NCBI GenBank assembly: GCA_903871875.1
Contig: CAIQIR010000057.1
Coordinates: 62,001 to 126,000, forward strand
Direction of reading: 5' to 3'
Origin: an uncultured Schlesneria sp.
Lineage (GTDB): Bacteria; Planctomycetota; Planctomycetia; Planctomycetales; Planctomycetaceae
DNA length: 64,000 nucleotides
Shown here: piece after piece, positions 1 to 8,863 of the stretch
Layout of the letters: each line of letters starts with the position of its first letter
Position numbering within the stretch: position 1 is the first letter of the stretch
Made by a program: the position numbers and the translations under genes
Notes under the pieces: generated by a model
The model's input: only the letters and a program-made list of their open reading frames with translations
Database searches by the model: none
What the model was told of the DNA's origin: nothing

Positions 1-833
1 TGATGCGTCAATCCCGAAGCGGCGGGGCACAGGGCCTTTCCTTCGCCGTCGTAATAGGCATCGATGATTCCGATCGGCTTGCGGACTCGCATGTCGACAA
101 CGAAACGACGAATCCGCAGTTGCTGTTCGCGGCTTAACGAAAGTTCGGGCTGGGGATCGGGGCCCATCGGCCGGTAAACATGAAACCAGGCATACATCAC
201 GCCCATTTCGATCAGCCGATCGAGCCACGCTTCGTTGACCAGGTCGTCAATGTTCGTCTGGCAGACGCTGGTACAAACGCCGGTGATCACCTTGTGATTC
301 AGGCAGTTTTGCAAACCTTGCAGCGTTTTCGACAGCACTTCCGGCCGGCCGCGACGTTCGTCGCTGACAATCTCTGTTCCTTCCACACTGATCAGCGGCG
401 TGACATTTCCCATCCGCCGCAGTTCGGCGGCCACTTCGGGCGTAATGAAGTGACCGTTGGTGAAGACCTGGAAATAGCAATCGGGATGAGCGGCCAGAAT
501 CTCCAGCAATTGAGGATGCATAAACGGCTCGCCGCCGACGATTCCAAAAAAGTAGTTGCCCGCTTCTTTGGCTTCGGTCAGCAGACGATTCATCGATTCG
601 ACATCGATGATCTGTTGCTTGGCCGACACATCCACCCAGCATCCCTGACAGCGCAGGTTGCAGCTATTGATGACCGAAATGTAGATAAACGGAGGAAAGA
701 ATTCGCCCCGCTTCATCCGACGTTTGAACCGCTGGACCGACATCATCCCTTTGAAACCGAAATTGTAGGCCAGCTTCCACAACAGACGCTTGTCAGTTTC
801 CAGCACCAGACGACGGGCCATGCGAAGATACAT
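1..833 (-). CDS. Radical SAM protein with SPASM-like C-terminal region (3' end beyond left edge)
   Basis: A radical SAM enzyme binds a 4Fe-4S cluster and cleaves S-adenosylmethionine to start radical chemistry. The cluster motif CNLRCQGC (CX3CX2C) lies about 55 residues in, preceded by the strand FIYISVINS. It is followed by the glycine-rich GIVGGEPF segment and by NGHFITPEVA, as usual for the family. Near the window edge the motif GKALCPAASG looks like the start of a SPASM-type auxiliary cluster region. The ATG at 833 is the only in-frame ATG after an upstream stop near 955. The gene is open at base 1, so its C-terminus is not seen. The substrate cannot be told. It runs in the same direction as the GTPase gene upstream, about 120 bp away. 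Confidence 0.85.
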   Translation of the reverse strand, partial: MYLRMARRLVLETDKRLLWKLAYNFGFKGMMSVQRFKRRMKRGEFFPPFIYISVINSCNLRCQGCWVDVSAKQQIIDVESMNRLLTEAKEAGNYFFGIVGGEPFMHPQLLEILAAHPDCYFQVFTNGHFITPEVAAELRRMGNVTPLISVEGTEIVSDERRGRPEVLSKTLQGLQNCLNHKVITGVCTSVCQTNIDDLVNEAWLDRLIEMGVMYAWFHVYRPMGPDPQPELSLSREQQLRIRRFVVDMRVRKPIGIIDAYYDGEGKALCPAASGLTH

Positions 834-953
834 CAATTTATCCTGACGCGGGTGATTCCCGCCGATCGAAAACGCGAATCGAACAGCCGTTTGCGAGTCC
901 CGATCAGGGGTCCGCAAAACGATCAGGCCAGTTCGACCAGAACACTTGGCCGA

Positions 954-2099
954 TTATACGGTTCCCGCCGCCGTCATGCGATGCGTCGGCTGCGGACGGC
1001 CCGGACGGAACATCTGTACCGCGCCGAATTCCGGTGACGCCTGCCGCAAAGCACAGATTTCACGAATCGTCTCTTCGACATGTTTGCCCAGCTGAACCGG
1101 ATCGCAGGCGACGCGAGCATTCACCACCAGATCCACATTCCGCGTACTGGCATGCGAGGCCAGCGACAGTTCCGGCGGCAGGTCGCGGCTGACCAGGTTG
1201 GCGACCCCGAACGCGGCCGGACTTAAGCCGATCAGCTTGAGATGCGCCACCTCGAGACCATCTTTGACCAGTCGCTCTTTCAGTCCGCGGATCAGATCGA
1301 GCAACAGGTCGTCCAGTTTGAATTCGGTCGGGGCCGTCACCTGGACGCTGCTGTTCAACCAGCCCAGTTCCGCTTCCCCCTCGGCGTAGGAGTCATAGTC
1401 GATCTCCAGCACGCGACGACCGAAGTCACCCACCTGATCGAGAAACTCGAAATAGGCGTCGAACCCCTGACCGGTCTTGGCGGAAATCGCCAATCGCGGC
1501 GTCCGGGGATATTGTTCATCGAGCAGCGTCTGCAGTTCCTGCAATTCACTTGGCTTCAGTTCGTCGATCCGATTGATCAGAATCAGATCCGCCTCTTCCA
1601 ATTGCTTCTGCAGAATGTACGCCGCCTTGGGAGAAAACCCCGTTCCCGGTTCGTTCTTCAGAATCTTGCGGCCCTGGCTGGGCTTGAGGATCACACCATA
1701 CGGAGCGATTTCGAACCGCGTCTGATAGAGCTGTTTCAGCGGCTGGATGACGGTCGCCACCAGGTCCGTACAGCTGCCGACCGGCTCGGCCAGAATCACA
1801 TCGGGTGCCTGGTCGCGCCCAATCGAATCGATGGTCGAGATCAAATCGTTGAAGCGGCAACAGAAACAGGCCCCGGCCACTTCGCCCACATCAAACCCCT
1901 GTGAACGCAGGGATTTGGTATCGACCAGATCCGCCGCCTGATCGTTCGTGACAATTCCCACCTTCAAGCCCTGGTCCATATACCGTCGAGCCAGTCGAGC
2001 CAGTGTCGTCGTCTTACCCGCTCCTAGAAATCCGCCGACCATGATAAACCGCAAGTGATGGGGCATTTCGCTGTTTCTCGTATGAAGTTCGTTTGACAT
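954..2099 (-). CDS. CobW/COG0523-type P-loop GTPase, possible metal chaperone
   Basis: A 381-residue G3E-family GTPase. The P-loop [10 protein letters not shown] is near residue 22. The CFCC motif (residues about 78-81) is the CxCC metal-binding signature of COG0523 proteins, which deliver or sense metals such as zinc or cobalt. NRID (about residue 175) matches the G4 base-recognition motif. The C-terminal third, from about residue 240, is not a recognised CobW_C domain. The start is the first ATG; a second one (MPHHLRF, residue 12) sits closer to the P-loop and could be used. It is divergent from the aminotransferase gene at 2198 with about 100 bp between them. The metal and client protein cannot be inferred. 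Confidence 0.85.
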   Translation of the reverse strand: MSNELHTRNSEMPHHLRFIMVGGFLGAGKTTTLARLARRYMDQGLKVGIVTNDQAADLVDTKSLRSQGFDVGEVAGACFCCRFNDLISTIDSIGRDQAPDVILAEPVGSCTDLVATVIQPLKQLYQTRFEIAPYGVILKPSQGRKILKNEPGTGFSPKAAYILQKQLEEADLILINRIDELKPSELQELQTLLDEQYPRTPRLAISAKTGQGFDAYFEFLDQVGDFGRRVLEIDYDSYAEGEAELGWLNSSVQVTAPTEFKLDDLLLDLIRGLKERLVKDGLEVAHLKLIGLSPAAFGVANLVSRDLPPELSLASHASTRNVDLVVNARVACDPVQLGKHVEETIREICALRQASPEFGAVQMFRPGRPQPTHRMTAAGTV

Positions 2100-2197
2100 C
2101 CACCGTCAGGCGGCAACATAGTACATATCGTCATAGTAGACAGCGTCGCGGCAGCGGCAACAACCAATGTGGGTCAACCCGTTTTGATGGCCGAAGC

Positions 2198-3367
2198 ATG
2201 AATTCAGCAACGCGACCGGCCATTCTAAACGGTCTGCCGGTTCGTCCCAAGGGTCCGCCCGATTGGCCTCGCCCCGATCCACTCGTCCAAACCGTGTTCG
2301 AACGGCTGGTCAAAACCGGTGACTGGGGACGCTACCACGGCCCCCACGGTACCGAATTGTGCCAGCAACTGGCCCACTATCACAGCCTGGAACAAGTCCT
2401 GCTGTGCAGCAGCGGCACCGCCGCCATGGAACTCGTACTGCGAGGCCTGAATATCAGCCCCGGTGACGAAGTCATTCTGGCTGGATACGACTTCAAAGCC
2501 AACTTTCAGAATGTGCTTTGTGTGCAGGCGATTCCCGTACTGATCGATCTCTCGCCAACCACCTGGCAGCTCGATCCCACGCGAATCGATCCGGCCATTT
2601 CCGCGAAAACCCGAGCCATCATTGTGTCGCATTTGCACGGCGGAGTCGTCGCGATGCCGCACATCCTGCAGATCGCCAAAGCGCACGGCATTGCCGTGAT
2701 CGAAGACGCCTGCCAAAACCCCGGTGCGATGATTCATGGCCGGCGATCCGGCACCTGGGGTGATGTCGGCATCCTGAGCTTCGGTGGCAGCAAGCTGCTG
2801 ACGGCCGGGCGGGGCGGGGCCGTGCTGACCAACCGTGCTGATGTGGCCGAGCGAATCAAGCGCTACGTCCAGCGAGGCAACGACGCTTATCCGCTCTCCG
2901 AAATGCAGTCGGCCATCCTGGTGCCTCAACTAGGGCAACTTGATGCATTCAACCAGCGCCGCAGCCAATCGGTGCAAGACCTCTGCCGACAATTGAGCGA
3001 TTTTCCGGGACTGACCGTCCTGCAACCGCCGACAGGCGACGTTCAACCTGCCTACTATAAAGTCGGCCTGCAATATCGATCTGAATGCTGGGCCGGGCTG
3101 ACCCGCGATGGTTTTGCCGCGTCACTGCGAGCCGAAGGAATTGCCATCGATCCTGGTTTTCGCGGGCTGCATCTGATTCACGCCTCACGACGATTCCGAC
3201 CAGCCGACTCCTTGCAGGAAGCCACACAAGCGGATGCCGGAATGCTGACGCTGCATCATCCCGTGCTGCTGGAAGGAACGTCCGCCATCGCCGAAATCGT
3301 AACCGCGATTCACAAGATCCACGCTCACGCCGCCGAGATTGCCGCGACAGCCCCGACCTGCGACTGA
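2198..3367 (+). CDS. DegT/DnrJ/EryC1 family PLP-dependent aminotransferase
   Basis: A 389-residue member of the family that transaminates keto-sugars and related substrates with pyridoxal phosphate. Visible landmarks are the cofactor-loop segment SSGTAAMELVLRGL, IEDACQNPGA (the usual EDxAQ position), and SFGGSKLLTAGRGG, where the lysine is the expected PLP-binding residue. The ATG at 2198 places the protein start just before NGLPVRPKG, the common opening of this family. An in-frame extension upstream to 2093 would overlap the divergent GTPase gene and has low-complexity basic sequence, so it is rejected. No sugar-nucleotide genes are nearby, so the substrate is unknown. Confidence 0.88.
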   Translation: MNSATRPAILNGLPVRPKGPPDWPRPDPLVQTVFERLVKTGDWGRYHGPHGTELCQQLAHYHSLEQVLLCSSGTAAMELVLRGLNISPGDEVILAGYDFKANFQNVLCVQAIPVLIDLSPTTWQLDPTRIDPAISAKTRAIIVSHLHGGVVAMPHILQIAKAHGIAVIEDACQNPGAMIHGRRSGTWGDVGILSFGGSKLLTAGRGGAVLTNRADVAERIKRYVQRGNDAYPLSEMQSAILVPQLGQLDAFNQRRSQSVQDLCRQLSDFPGLTVLQPPTGDVQPAYYKVGLQYRSECWAGLTRDGFAASLRAEGIAIDPGFRGLHLIHASRRFRPADSLQEATQADAGMLTLHHPVLLEGTSAIAEIVTAIHKIHAHAAEIAATAPTCD

Positions 3368-3403
3368 GAGACCATTCCCGTCACGGCGCGGATCATACCG
3401 CCC

Positions 3404-4855
3404 TCACGCCAGCAGCTTCGAGACGATGTTGCCATGCACGTCGGTCAGGCGATAATTTCGCCCCTGGAACTTGTAAGTCAGCTTCAGATGATCGATGCCC
3501 AACAGGTGCAGCAACGTCGCATGCAGATCGTGCACGTGGACTTTATCCTCGACCACGTTGTAGCCGATCTCGTCCGTGGACCCGATCGTTTGGCCCGTCT
3601 TGATACCGCCCCCGGCCAGCCACATCGTGAAGGCTTCGACATGGTGATCGCGGCCCATCAGATCACGCGGCTCGCCCTGCGGAGTTCGGCCGAATTCGCC
3701 GCCCCAGATCACGATCGTATCATCGAGCAAACCACTCCGTTTCAAGTCCCGCACGAGTGCCGCCGATCCGCGGTCGACTTCCAGACAACGCTCGTCGAGC
3801 GACTTGCCCAGTTCGGTCCCCGCATTGCCGTGATGGTCCCAATCGGTGTGGTACAGCTGCACAAACCGCACGCCGCGTTCGACCAATCTCCGGGCCAGCA
3901 GGCAATTATTGGCAAACGAATGCTTGCCCGGCTCGGCACCGTACAGTTCCAACGTTTCCTGGGTCTCGCCTTTCAGGTCCATCAATTCCGGCGCACTGGT
4001 CTGCATCCGATACGCCATCTCGTACGAGGCGATGCGAGTCGTAATCTCGGGATCTTGCGTCAGCTCATGACGCAACCCATTCAGATCATTGACGGCCGAA
4101 ATGAAATCGCGTTGCCGGCCGGAATCAATCCCTGGCGGATTACCGAGATTCAGGATCGGTTCTTTTCCCGATCGCAGCGGAACGCCTTGAAAGTTCGACG
4201 GCAAAAAACCACTGGACCACAGCGGTGCTCCACCCCGCGGACCGCGCGGTCCCGATTGCAGTACCACAAAGCCGGGCAGATTCTGTGATTCGCTGCCAAT
4301 GCCGTAGCTGACCCACGAGCCCATGCTGGGACGTCCCATGAACTGGGGCGAACCGGTGTTCATAAACAGCTTGGCCGGACCATGATTAAACACGTCGGTC
4401 GACATCGATCGCACCAGGCAGATCTCGTCCGCGACCGTGGTCAGGTGCGGCAGACACTCGCTGATCACCGCCCCCGATTCGCCGTGAGTGCCGAATTTGC
4501 GCACGGTTCCCAGCAGCTTGGCATCCGGCTTGATGAAAGCAAACCGTTTTCCCTTCACATACGATTCGGGAATGACCTGGCCATTTAATTCCTGCAACTT
4601 CGGCTTGGGATCGAACAGTTCCAGCTGACTGGGCCCACCCGCCATGAACAGGAAAATCACCGACTTCGCTTTCGGCACACCATGCAGCCCGCGGCTGCCG
4701 TTGGTGAACCCCGGCGGCTGGAGTTCGGCCATGGCCTGCCGCTCACCGGCCAGCATCGTGCCGAGTGCCACACTCCCCAGACCGACCTGGCAGTCGTGAA
4801 AGAAATGGCGACGAGTGATGTCGCGTAACAGGCGTTGTTCTTGGGAGTCGTGCAT
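3404..4855 (-). CDS. DUF1501 family protein with Tat-type signal
   Basis: A 483-residue DUF1501 protein, a family found in high copy in planctomycetes and related to the sulfatase/alkaline phosphatase fold. The N-terminus has TRRHFFHDC followed by a hydrophobic stretch, which fits a twin-arginine export signal. Family landmarks are FLFMAGGPSQLELFDPKP, LARRLVERGVRFVQLYH, DWDHHGN and VIWGGEFGRTP. It is expected to act outside the cytoplasm. DUF1501 genes are often paired with DUF1549/DUF1553 cytochrome-like genes, but no such partner is next to this one. The ATG at 4855 is preferred over the TTG two codons upstream. The biochemical role of the family is not established. Confidence 0.92.
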   Translation of the reverse strand: MHDSQEQRLLRDITRRHFFHDCQVGLGSVALGTMLAGERQAMAELQPPGFTNGSRGLHGVPKAKSVIFLFMAGGPSQLELFDPKPKLQELNGQVIPESYVKGKRFAFIKPDAKLLGTVRKFGTHGESGAVISECLPHLTTVADEICLVRSMSTDVFNHGPAKLFMNTGSPQFMGRPSMGSWVSYGIGSESQNLPGFVVLQSGPRGPRGGAPLWSSGFLPSNFQGVPLRSGKEPILNLGNPPGIDSGRQRDFISAVNDLNGLRHELTQDPEITTRIASYEMAYRMQTSAPELMDLKGETQETLELYGAEPGKHSFANNCLLARRLVERGVRFVQLYHTDWDHHGNAGTELGKSLDERCLEVDRGSAALVRDLKRSGLLDDTIVIWGGEFGRTPQGEPRDLMGRDHHVEAFTMWLAGGGIKTGQTIGSTDEIGYNVVEDKVHVHDLHATLLHLLGIDHLKLTYKFQGRNYRLTDVHGNIVSKLLA

Positions 4856-5039
4856 GAACAAGGTCCCAGCAGGATCAGAAGCAGGATCCCCTCGCGGGGA
4901 TTGGTACCGGGCAGGTCAAGTTTTCGAGGTCGCCATCAATGCCACCGCAATTCGGCGGCGAATTTCCGGCGATGCAAAAGCCAGTTTTGATATAATAAGC
5001 TGTCCGTCCGCCAATGCACGAGACTAAAGGAGGAAAATC

Positions 5040-5417
5040 ATGACTGCTCAGACAATTGAACAGCTGCGAACCAAGAAATGCGTCCCTTGCGAAGGGGGCG
5101 TACCCAAATTGACCCCGTCCGAGGCCGAAGCCCAACTCGCGAAGCTGACCGGCTGGAAAATCACCGCCGATGGCCAACGAATTCGCAAAGAATGGGTGGT
5201 CAAGCACTTTATGGCCGGGATGCGGTTCTTTAACGAAGTGGCGGAAGTGGCCGAGGCGGAAGGTCATCACCCCGACCTGCACATCGTCGGCTACCGGAAC
5301 GCTGCCATCGAAATCTGGACCCACGCCATCGGGGGACTCTCCGAAAACGACTTCATTCTGGCCGCCAAGATTGACGGGCTACCCGTCGAACTGAAGTCCG
5401 CTCCGAAACCCGCGTAG
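5040..5417 (+). CDS. phhB: Pterin-4a-carbinolamine dehydratase
   Basis: A 125-residue enzyme that dehydrates 4a-hydroxytetrahydrobiopterin (or a related pterin) to recycle the cofactor of aromatic amino acid hydroxylases. The active-site motif EGHHPDLH is clear, followed by IEIWTHAIGGLSENDF, which matches the family C-terminus. There is a roughly 20-residue N-terminal extension containing a CxxC pair (CVPC). A strong Shine-Dalgarno AAAGGAGGAAAATC directly precedes the ATG. No aromatic hydroxylase gene is adjacent; the enzyme may act with one elsewhere, or in molybdopterin or other pterin metabolism. Confidence 0.93.
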   Translation: MTAQTIEQLRTKKCVPCEGGVPKLTPSEAEAQLAKLTGWKITADGQRIRKEWVVKHFMAGMRFFNEVAEVAEAEGHHPDLHIVGYRNAAIEIWTHAIGGLSENDFILAAKIDGLPVELKSAPKPA

Positions 5418-5467
5418 TGCTTTACCACGACGCGATGATCGAACGACACCACAGCCTCTTCGGTATT

Positions 5468-5507
5468 GTGGCACTGCATCGGAGTCTTCGGAGACGCAGT
5501 GCTCTTC
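5468..5507. repeat. Single hairpin, diverged relative of the REP-like repeat
   Basis: The stem GCACTGC (5471-5477) pairs with GCAGTGC (5496-5502) and is followed by TCTTC. The sequence CACTGC...GCAGTGCTCTTC matches the outer parts of the repeats at 17213-17311 and 49264-49357, but the loop is longer and no second inverted copy is visible. It lies just after the phhB stop codon. Confidence 0.4.
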
Positions 5508-5550
5508 GCTTTGGTTATTGCGAAGAAGTCCCTGCGTACCAAAGACAAGA

Positions 5551-5582
5551 CCCCTGCTTGATCCAAAGCGGTCAAGCAGGGG
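5551..5582 (-). terminator. Hairpin between convergent genes, likely terminator
   Basis: Perfect 11-bp stem CCCCTGCTTGA / TCAAGCAGGGG with a 10-base loop, between the ends of phhB (+) and the secreted protein gene (-). Read on the minus strand, the stem is followed by TCTTGTCTTT, a modest U-rich tract, so it best serves the minus-strand gene ending at 5611. Confidence 0.5.
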
Positions 5583-5610
5583 CACACCCGCGGTTGAATT
5601 TGGCAAACCA

Positions 5611-6147
5611 CTAAAAGCCCGGATTTTTCGACCCGCGCGGTTTCACGATCTGGGGCGACGAACGCTGAGGCGTCCTGAAAGTGTCGGCGCTGGGAATATC
5701 ATCTTGTTGGAATGTCGCCTCATCCGGAACCGGCCGCAACGCCGGGCCCTTTTCCAGCATGTTTTTGGCACGCGCAGCTGCCTGACTTCCAGGGTGTTCC
5801 AGGATCAGCTGTTGCAACTGCCGCTCGGCCTCCCGCAATTTACGAGTTGCCTGAAGTTCGAGTAACTCCATACGCAGACTCTGAGTCTCGCGACCCAATT
5901 CTTCAGGGGTCAGCAGCTGAATCTTTTGCCGAACCAGTTCCAGATAAACATCCTGCGGGTTGGCTTCGATTTCCTGACGATCTTCATCAGCTTTCTGAGC
6001 AGGTCCAATCACGATCAAATCGACATCTTCAAACGGCTTCTCCTGAGCCATTACCGGCAGCGCCAAAGAGCCAACCAACGAAAACAGCAGCGGGGTCGCC
6101 ACAATCCCCAACCCCAAGACCAGCCACACCAGTTTTCGCACGCTCAT
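5611..6147 (-). CDS. Secreted or membrane-anchored hypothetical protein with coiled-coil segment
   Basis: A 178-residue protein of no recognised family. An N-terminal hydrophobic segment, LVWLVLGLGIVATPLLF, followed by LPVMAQE, looks like a signal peptide with cleavage after the alanine. The middle (about residues 70-130) is charged and helix-prone, rich in Glu, Leu and Arg with heptad-like spacing, and HPGSQAAARAKNML resembles one TPR-like helix pair. The C-terminus is proline-rich and probably disordered. The start at 6147 is chosen because GAAGGAGGG sits a few bases upstream; a longer frame to 6219 lacks this. Role unknown. Confidence 0.7.
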   Translation of the reverse strand: MSVRKLVWLVLGLGIVATPLLFSLVGSLALPVMAQEKPFEDVDLIVIGPAQKADEDRQEIEANPQDVYLELVRQKIQLLTPEELGRETQSLRMELLELQATRKLREAERQLQQLILEHPGSQAAARAKNMLEKGPALRPVPDEATFQQDDIPSADTFRTPQRSSPQIVKPRGSKNPGF

Positions 6148-6297
6148 CGGACGGCCCTCCTTCAATAAGTCGAGACATTCACCACCAACTGTCTTGAGCA
6201 TATCCCAGGCGGACTGCAAATTACCAGCCGAGTCTTGGGGAAGTGGAAGGCCGGATTCCGCACCAGAACGAGAAATCCTACGCCGCCGCAGGATGCC

Positions 6298-6996
6298 TCA
6301 CCCCAACTCCTCGTCGCCCGGTGATGGCGAAATATCCGCCGGCGTGATTCGTTCCGGATCTTCGCGCCAGATCAAGTACGAATAGATCACCATCCACGAC
6401 AGCGAAACGACAAACACGGTCGCCGTCAGCGCGATCATCCAATAAGTTTGAATCAAACCACACAGGCCGACCGCGATCCCCATCGCCGCAAGCAGCCACC
6501 TCGCCAATCGGTGGGTCTTGTTCCATGATCGGCGACTCGACAACGTCCACGGTGTCCGGACGCCGACAAACCCATTCGGCCGAATTTTGCCCATCACGTT
6601 TCCGATCACCATCAACACCAATCCCACCGCCAGGGGAAGGATGGCCGCGACATTGATGCCACGTCCAAATGCCGTCAACAAGATGCAGGCATAGACCAGG
6701 ACCAGCAGCGACAGGATTGAGAAACGAACCGTCGCATAGGCGCCGCGGAACGAGGAAAAGTTCGCCCGACCTCGATCGAATAAAGGCACCACCAATAGCA
6801 AGACGTAACACCCGACCGCGATCAATGGCAACGCCAGCAATCCTTCCAGTTTGCCGCCGTAACGATCGACCTCGCCAAAAATATTCCAGTGAACTGGCAT
6901 CCTTTCCGGTGCAAACGGCCAGACCACGACGGCCGCAATCAACATCCCCAGGACCAGCAACAATTCCGGAACTTCGCATCGCAGTTTGGCTTGCAT
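6298..6996 (-). CDS. sdpI: SdpI-like multispanning membrane protein (DUF1648 plus SdpI domains)
   Basis: A 232-residue polytopic membrane protein. After the first membrane helix it has PVHWNIFGEVDRYGGK, the DUF1648 signature. Further helices and the segment IRPNGFVGVRTPWT, then SWNKTHRLA, are the hallmark of the SdpI family. In Bacillus subtilis SdpI gives immunity to the SdpC toxin and also sequesters the repressor SdpR. The ATG at 6996 follows AAAGGTGATC; an in-frame GTG two codons upstream is less well placed. An sdpR-like gene is upstream in the same direction, but no sdpC-like toxin gene is visible within the window, so here it may be a general envelope-stress sensor or an orphan immunity gene. 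Confidence 0.85.
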   Translation of the reverse strand: MQAKLRCEVPELLLVLGMLIAAVVVWPFAPERMPVHWNIFGEVDRYGGKLEGLLALPLIAVGCYVLLLVVPLFDRGRANFSSFRGAYATVRFSILSLLVLVYACILLTAFGRGINVAAILPLAVGLVLMVIGNVMGKIRPNGFVGVRTPWTLSSRRSWNKTHRLARWLLAAMGIAVGLCGLIQTYWMIALTATVFVVSLSWMVIYSYLIWREDPERITPADISPSPGDEELG

Positions 6997-7138
6997 GATC
7001 ACCTTTCTGAATTCTCGTCAAATTGGGACCACACGTGACGTGCGATCCCTGGCCCCTCTTCGTGGGGCAGGAAGAGCCTGGTGAGAAATCGGGCGCAGAG
7101 CCCCCCCCAAAAAATTGGGCGTCTTGCTCGAACGATCG

Positions 7139-7450
7139 TCACGTCGATCGTGGCGTGGGGACCGCTCGTTTCTTCAACGCACCGAAATCAAAAATCTCCA
7201 TCATCGTCGCGACGGTTTCTTCGACGATCGACAGGTTCAAGCTGTAAACGATGGTCGTGCCCGTCTTCTCGGCCACGATCAGTCCCGCATGCTTGAGCGT
7301 TCGGAAATGTCCCGACAGCGTCGATTTGGCCAGCGGAAACTGTTCGGCGATTTCACCCGCCGTCATCTCCCGCTGACGCAACATCCGCAGGATCTCCCGC
7401 CGGGTCGGATCGCTGAGTGCCTGAAACGCATCATTCATTTGCACCACCAT
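7139..7450 (-). CDS. sdpR: ArsR/SdpR-type winged-helix repressor
   Basis: A 103-residue DNA-binding protein. FQALSDPTRREILRML and MTAGEIAEQFPLAKSTLSGH give the winged-helix core with the recognition helix, and HLKTL-type residues (HFRTLKHAGLI) follow. No metal-binding cysteine pair of classic ArsR proteins is present, which fits the SdpR branch. The frame is open to 7471, but that codon falls at the predicted transcription start, so the start must be 7450 or 7438. A 7-bp inverted repeat overlapping the promoter suggests autorepression. It is 142 bp upstream of sdpI, probably co-transcribed. Confidence 0.87.
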   Translation of the reverse strand: MVVQMNDAFQALSDPTRREILRMLRQREMTAGEIAEQFPLAKSTLSGHFRTLKHAGLIVAEKTGTTIVYSLNLSIVEETVATMMEIFDFGALKKRAVPTPRST

Positions 7451-7457
7451 TGTTCTG

Positions 7458-7479
7458 TATTTCGCCAACAACCGAAATA
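7458..7479. promoter_or_regulatory. Inverted repeat, probable SdpR operator
   Basis: Perfect 7-bp inverted repeat TATTTCG-N8-CGAAATA that overlaps the -10 box and the predicted transcription start of sdpR. The size and position fit a dimeric ArsR-family repressor blocking its own promoter. Confidence 0.6.
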
Positions 7480-7504
7480 TACGATCGAGTCACAAGCAAG
7501 TCAA
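7476..7504 (-). promoter_or_regulatory. Sigma-70-type promoter of sdpR-sdpI
   Basis: On the minus strand TTGACT (7504-7499) and TATATT (7481-7476) are separated by exactly 17 bases. This predicts a transcript start near 7469, about 20-30 bases before the sdpR start codon. Confidence 0.7.
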
Positions 7505-7776
7505 GCACTTTTCCGTCGTCCAGGTGGCAATGTCTGCAGGCCTCCCCGACACGTCACTCCTCGATTCGATCTTCACGCACCCCACCATCGCCGCAGGACT
7601 GGTGACATTGTTTTCCAGCGTTCGCGATGTTTGATCGTTGACGTTTGATCCGAACCGACCACGGCGCAGTGACGCGAAGGATTCAAAAAATGATCCCCGA
7701 TCCGTCATCCCTGCGTCTTTGCACCCTCGCGCCTTTGCACTGACTTCCCCCGACGGAGACACGATGCCCCGCGCGG

Positions 7777-8244
7777 TTATTGAGCGGTCGCCTGCGGCAA
7801 CGTCGTACCCAGCGCAATTTCCGAAAGTGGCAGTAGACGCGAATCCTCCACGGCGGCGGTTCGGTGTCCCATTCCGGCCAGATAGTCTTTGTTCGACGCG
7901 AACGCCAGAAATGACTCAACGCTGTGTTGTCGGACCAGCATCGCGAGATCCCAGCGTTCGGCGGGCGGTCCGATCAGGAAGGGACCACCGGAGCCGAGAA
8001 ATACCAAATCGCCGCCCGTCTCGCGCAAGAATGGCAGGGTGAAATCGATGTACCGCTGAAAGGCTGCCGCACCGCTGATCGGTGCTGTCGGAGCCAACTC
8101 GGGGGTCGCCGAGTAATCCGCCGTCACGCGAAACCGCAGCAGATTCAGCATGACCACGTTGCCGGTCAACTGCCGCATCACAAAGGCTCGCCCCGATTCT
8201 TGTGTCGGTGCGAGATAGCATGTCGCTTGATCTGGGTCTGTCAT
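7777..8244 (-). CDS. DUF1330-like protein (ferredoxin-like dimeric alpha-beta fold)
   Basis: A 155-residue soluble protein. NVVMLNLLRF near residue 25, AAAFQRYIDF, and the late segment WDLAMLVRQHSVESFLAFA followed by DYLAGMGHRTAAVEDSRLL match the DUF1330 pattern of small ferredoxin-like dimeric proteins. Function of the family is not established. The ATG at 8244 is chosen because AAAGGA lies 10 bases upstream; the GTG three codons earlier has the same motif only one base away. It is followed in the same direction by sdpR but probably forms a separate transcript. Confidence 0.75.
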   Translation of the reverse strand: MTDPDQATCYLAPTQESGRAFVMRQLTGNVVMLNLLRFRVTADYSATPELAPTAPISGAAAFQRYIDFTLPFLRETGGDLVFLGSGGPFLIGPPAERWDLAMLVRQHSVESFLAFASNKDYLAGMGHRTAAVEDSRLLPLSEIALGTTLPQATAQ

Positions 8245-8347
8245 GGGGCTCACGTCCTTTCGTCAGTCGTGAAGAAAAAAAGCGGACAGGCCCACCTGAC
8301 AACCAAAAATGGATTTGGTTCGCGCCACTGCGAAATTGGAAGCGGCA

Positions 8348-8863
8348 CTAAATACTCTCGACGTCGCCGGTGAACTCGGCGGGGTGTTCAAAGCAGTCGC
8401 GATACAGGTCGAAATTTAACGCAATCGATTCTCCCATTTCACCAGCCGCATCCAAGGTCTTGGCATATTCGTCGGCGTCCTCGACCACAAAATATTCAAT
8501 GAAAAACTTCAGCGTTCGGCCCAGCTGAATTTCATGAGCGTGGGGCGGCAAGGCCATGGGACGCATCTGAATGTCGTGGCCGCTACGCGCCCAATCTCGC
8601 ACCCACCACGCCAGAAACTCCAGACTCAACCACGCACCGGGTGAACGGTCAAAGATGACTTCGGTTTGAATCAACACTTCGCGTTCACGACCGCCGTTCG
8701 ACCGACGGATGGCCACTTGTGGCAAGTCACCAAACTCACCCGGCAACGAAAGATGTTCCAATTCGATCCCCGCTAGTGGCTTCGGCCCACAAAAGCAGCC
8801 CGCCACACCCGGCAATGCCGAAATGGCATCCATCAGTTTCTGAACTTGTGGCGGGAAATCCAT
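8348..8863 (-). CDS. Hypothetical soluble protein
   Basis: A 171-residue protein not recognised. It has no signal peptide or membrane segment, is acidic, and is rich in Phe and Trp (LSLEFLAWWVRDWARSG near the middle). A single CFC motif (GCFCGP, about residue 23) is the only cysteine cluster. It lies about 100 bp upstream of the DUF1330-like gene in the same direction. The ATG at 8863 is the first in frame. Coding character is good: the other frames of this strand are broken, and the composition is typical of a globular protein. Confidence 0.6.
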   Translation of the reverse strand: MDFPPQVQKLMDAISALPGVAGCFCGPKPLAGIELEHLSLPGEFGDLPQVAIRRSNGGREREVLIQTEVIFDRSPGAWLSLEFLAWWVRDWARSGHDIQMRPMALPPHAHEIQLGRTLKFFIEYFVVEDADEYAKTLDAAGEMGESIALNFDLYRDCFEHPAEFTGDVESI

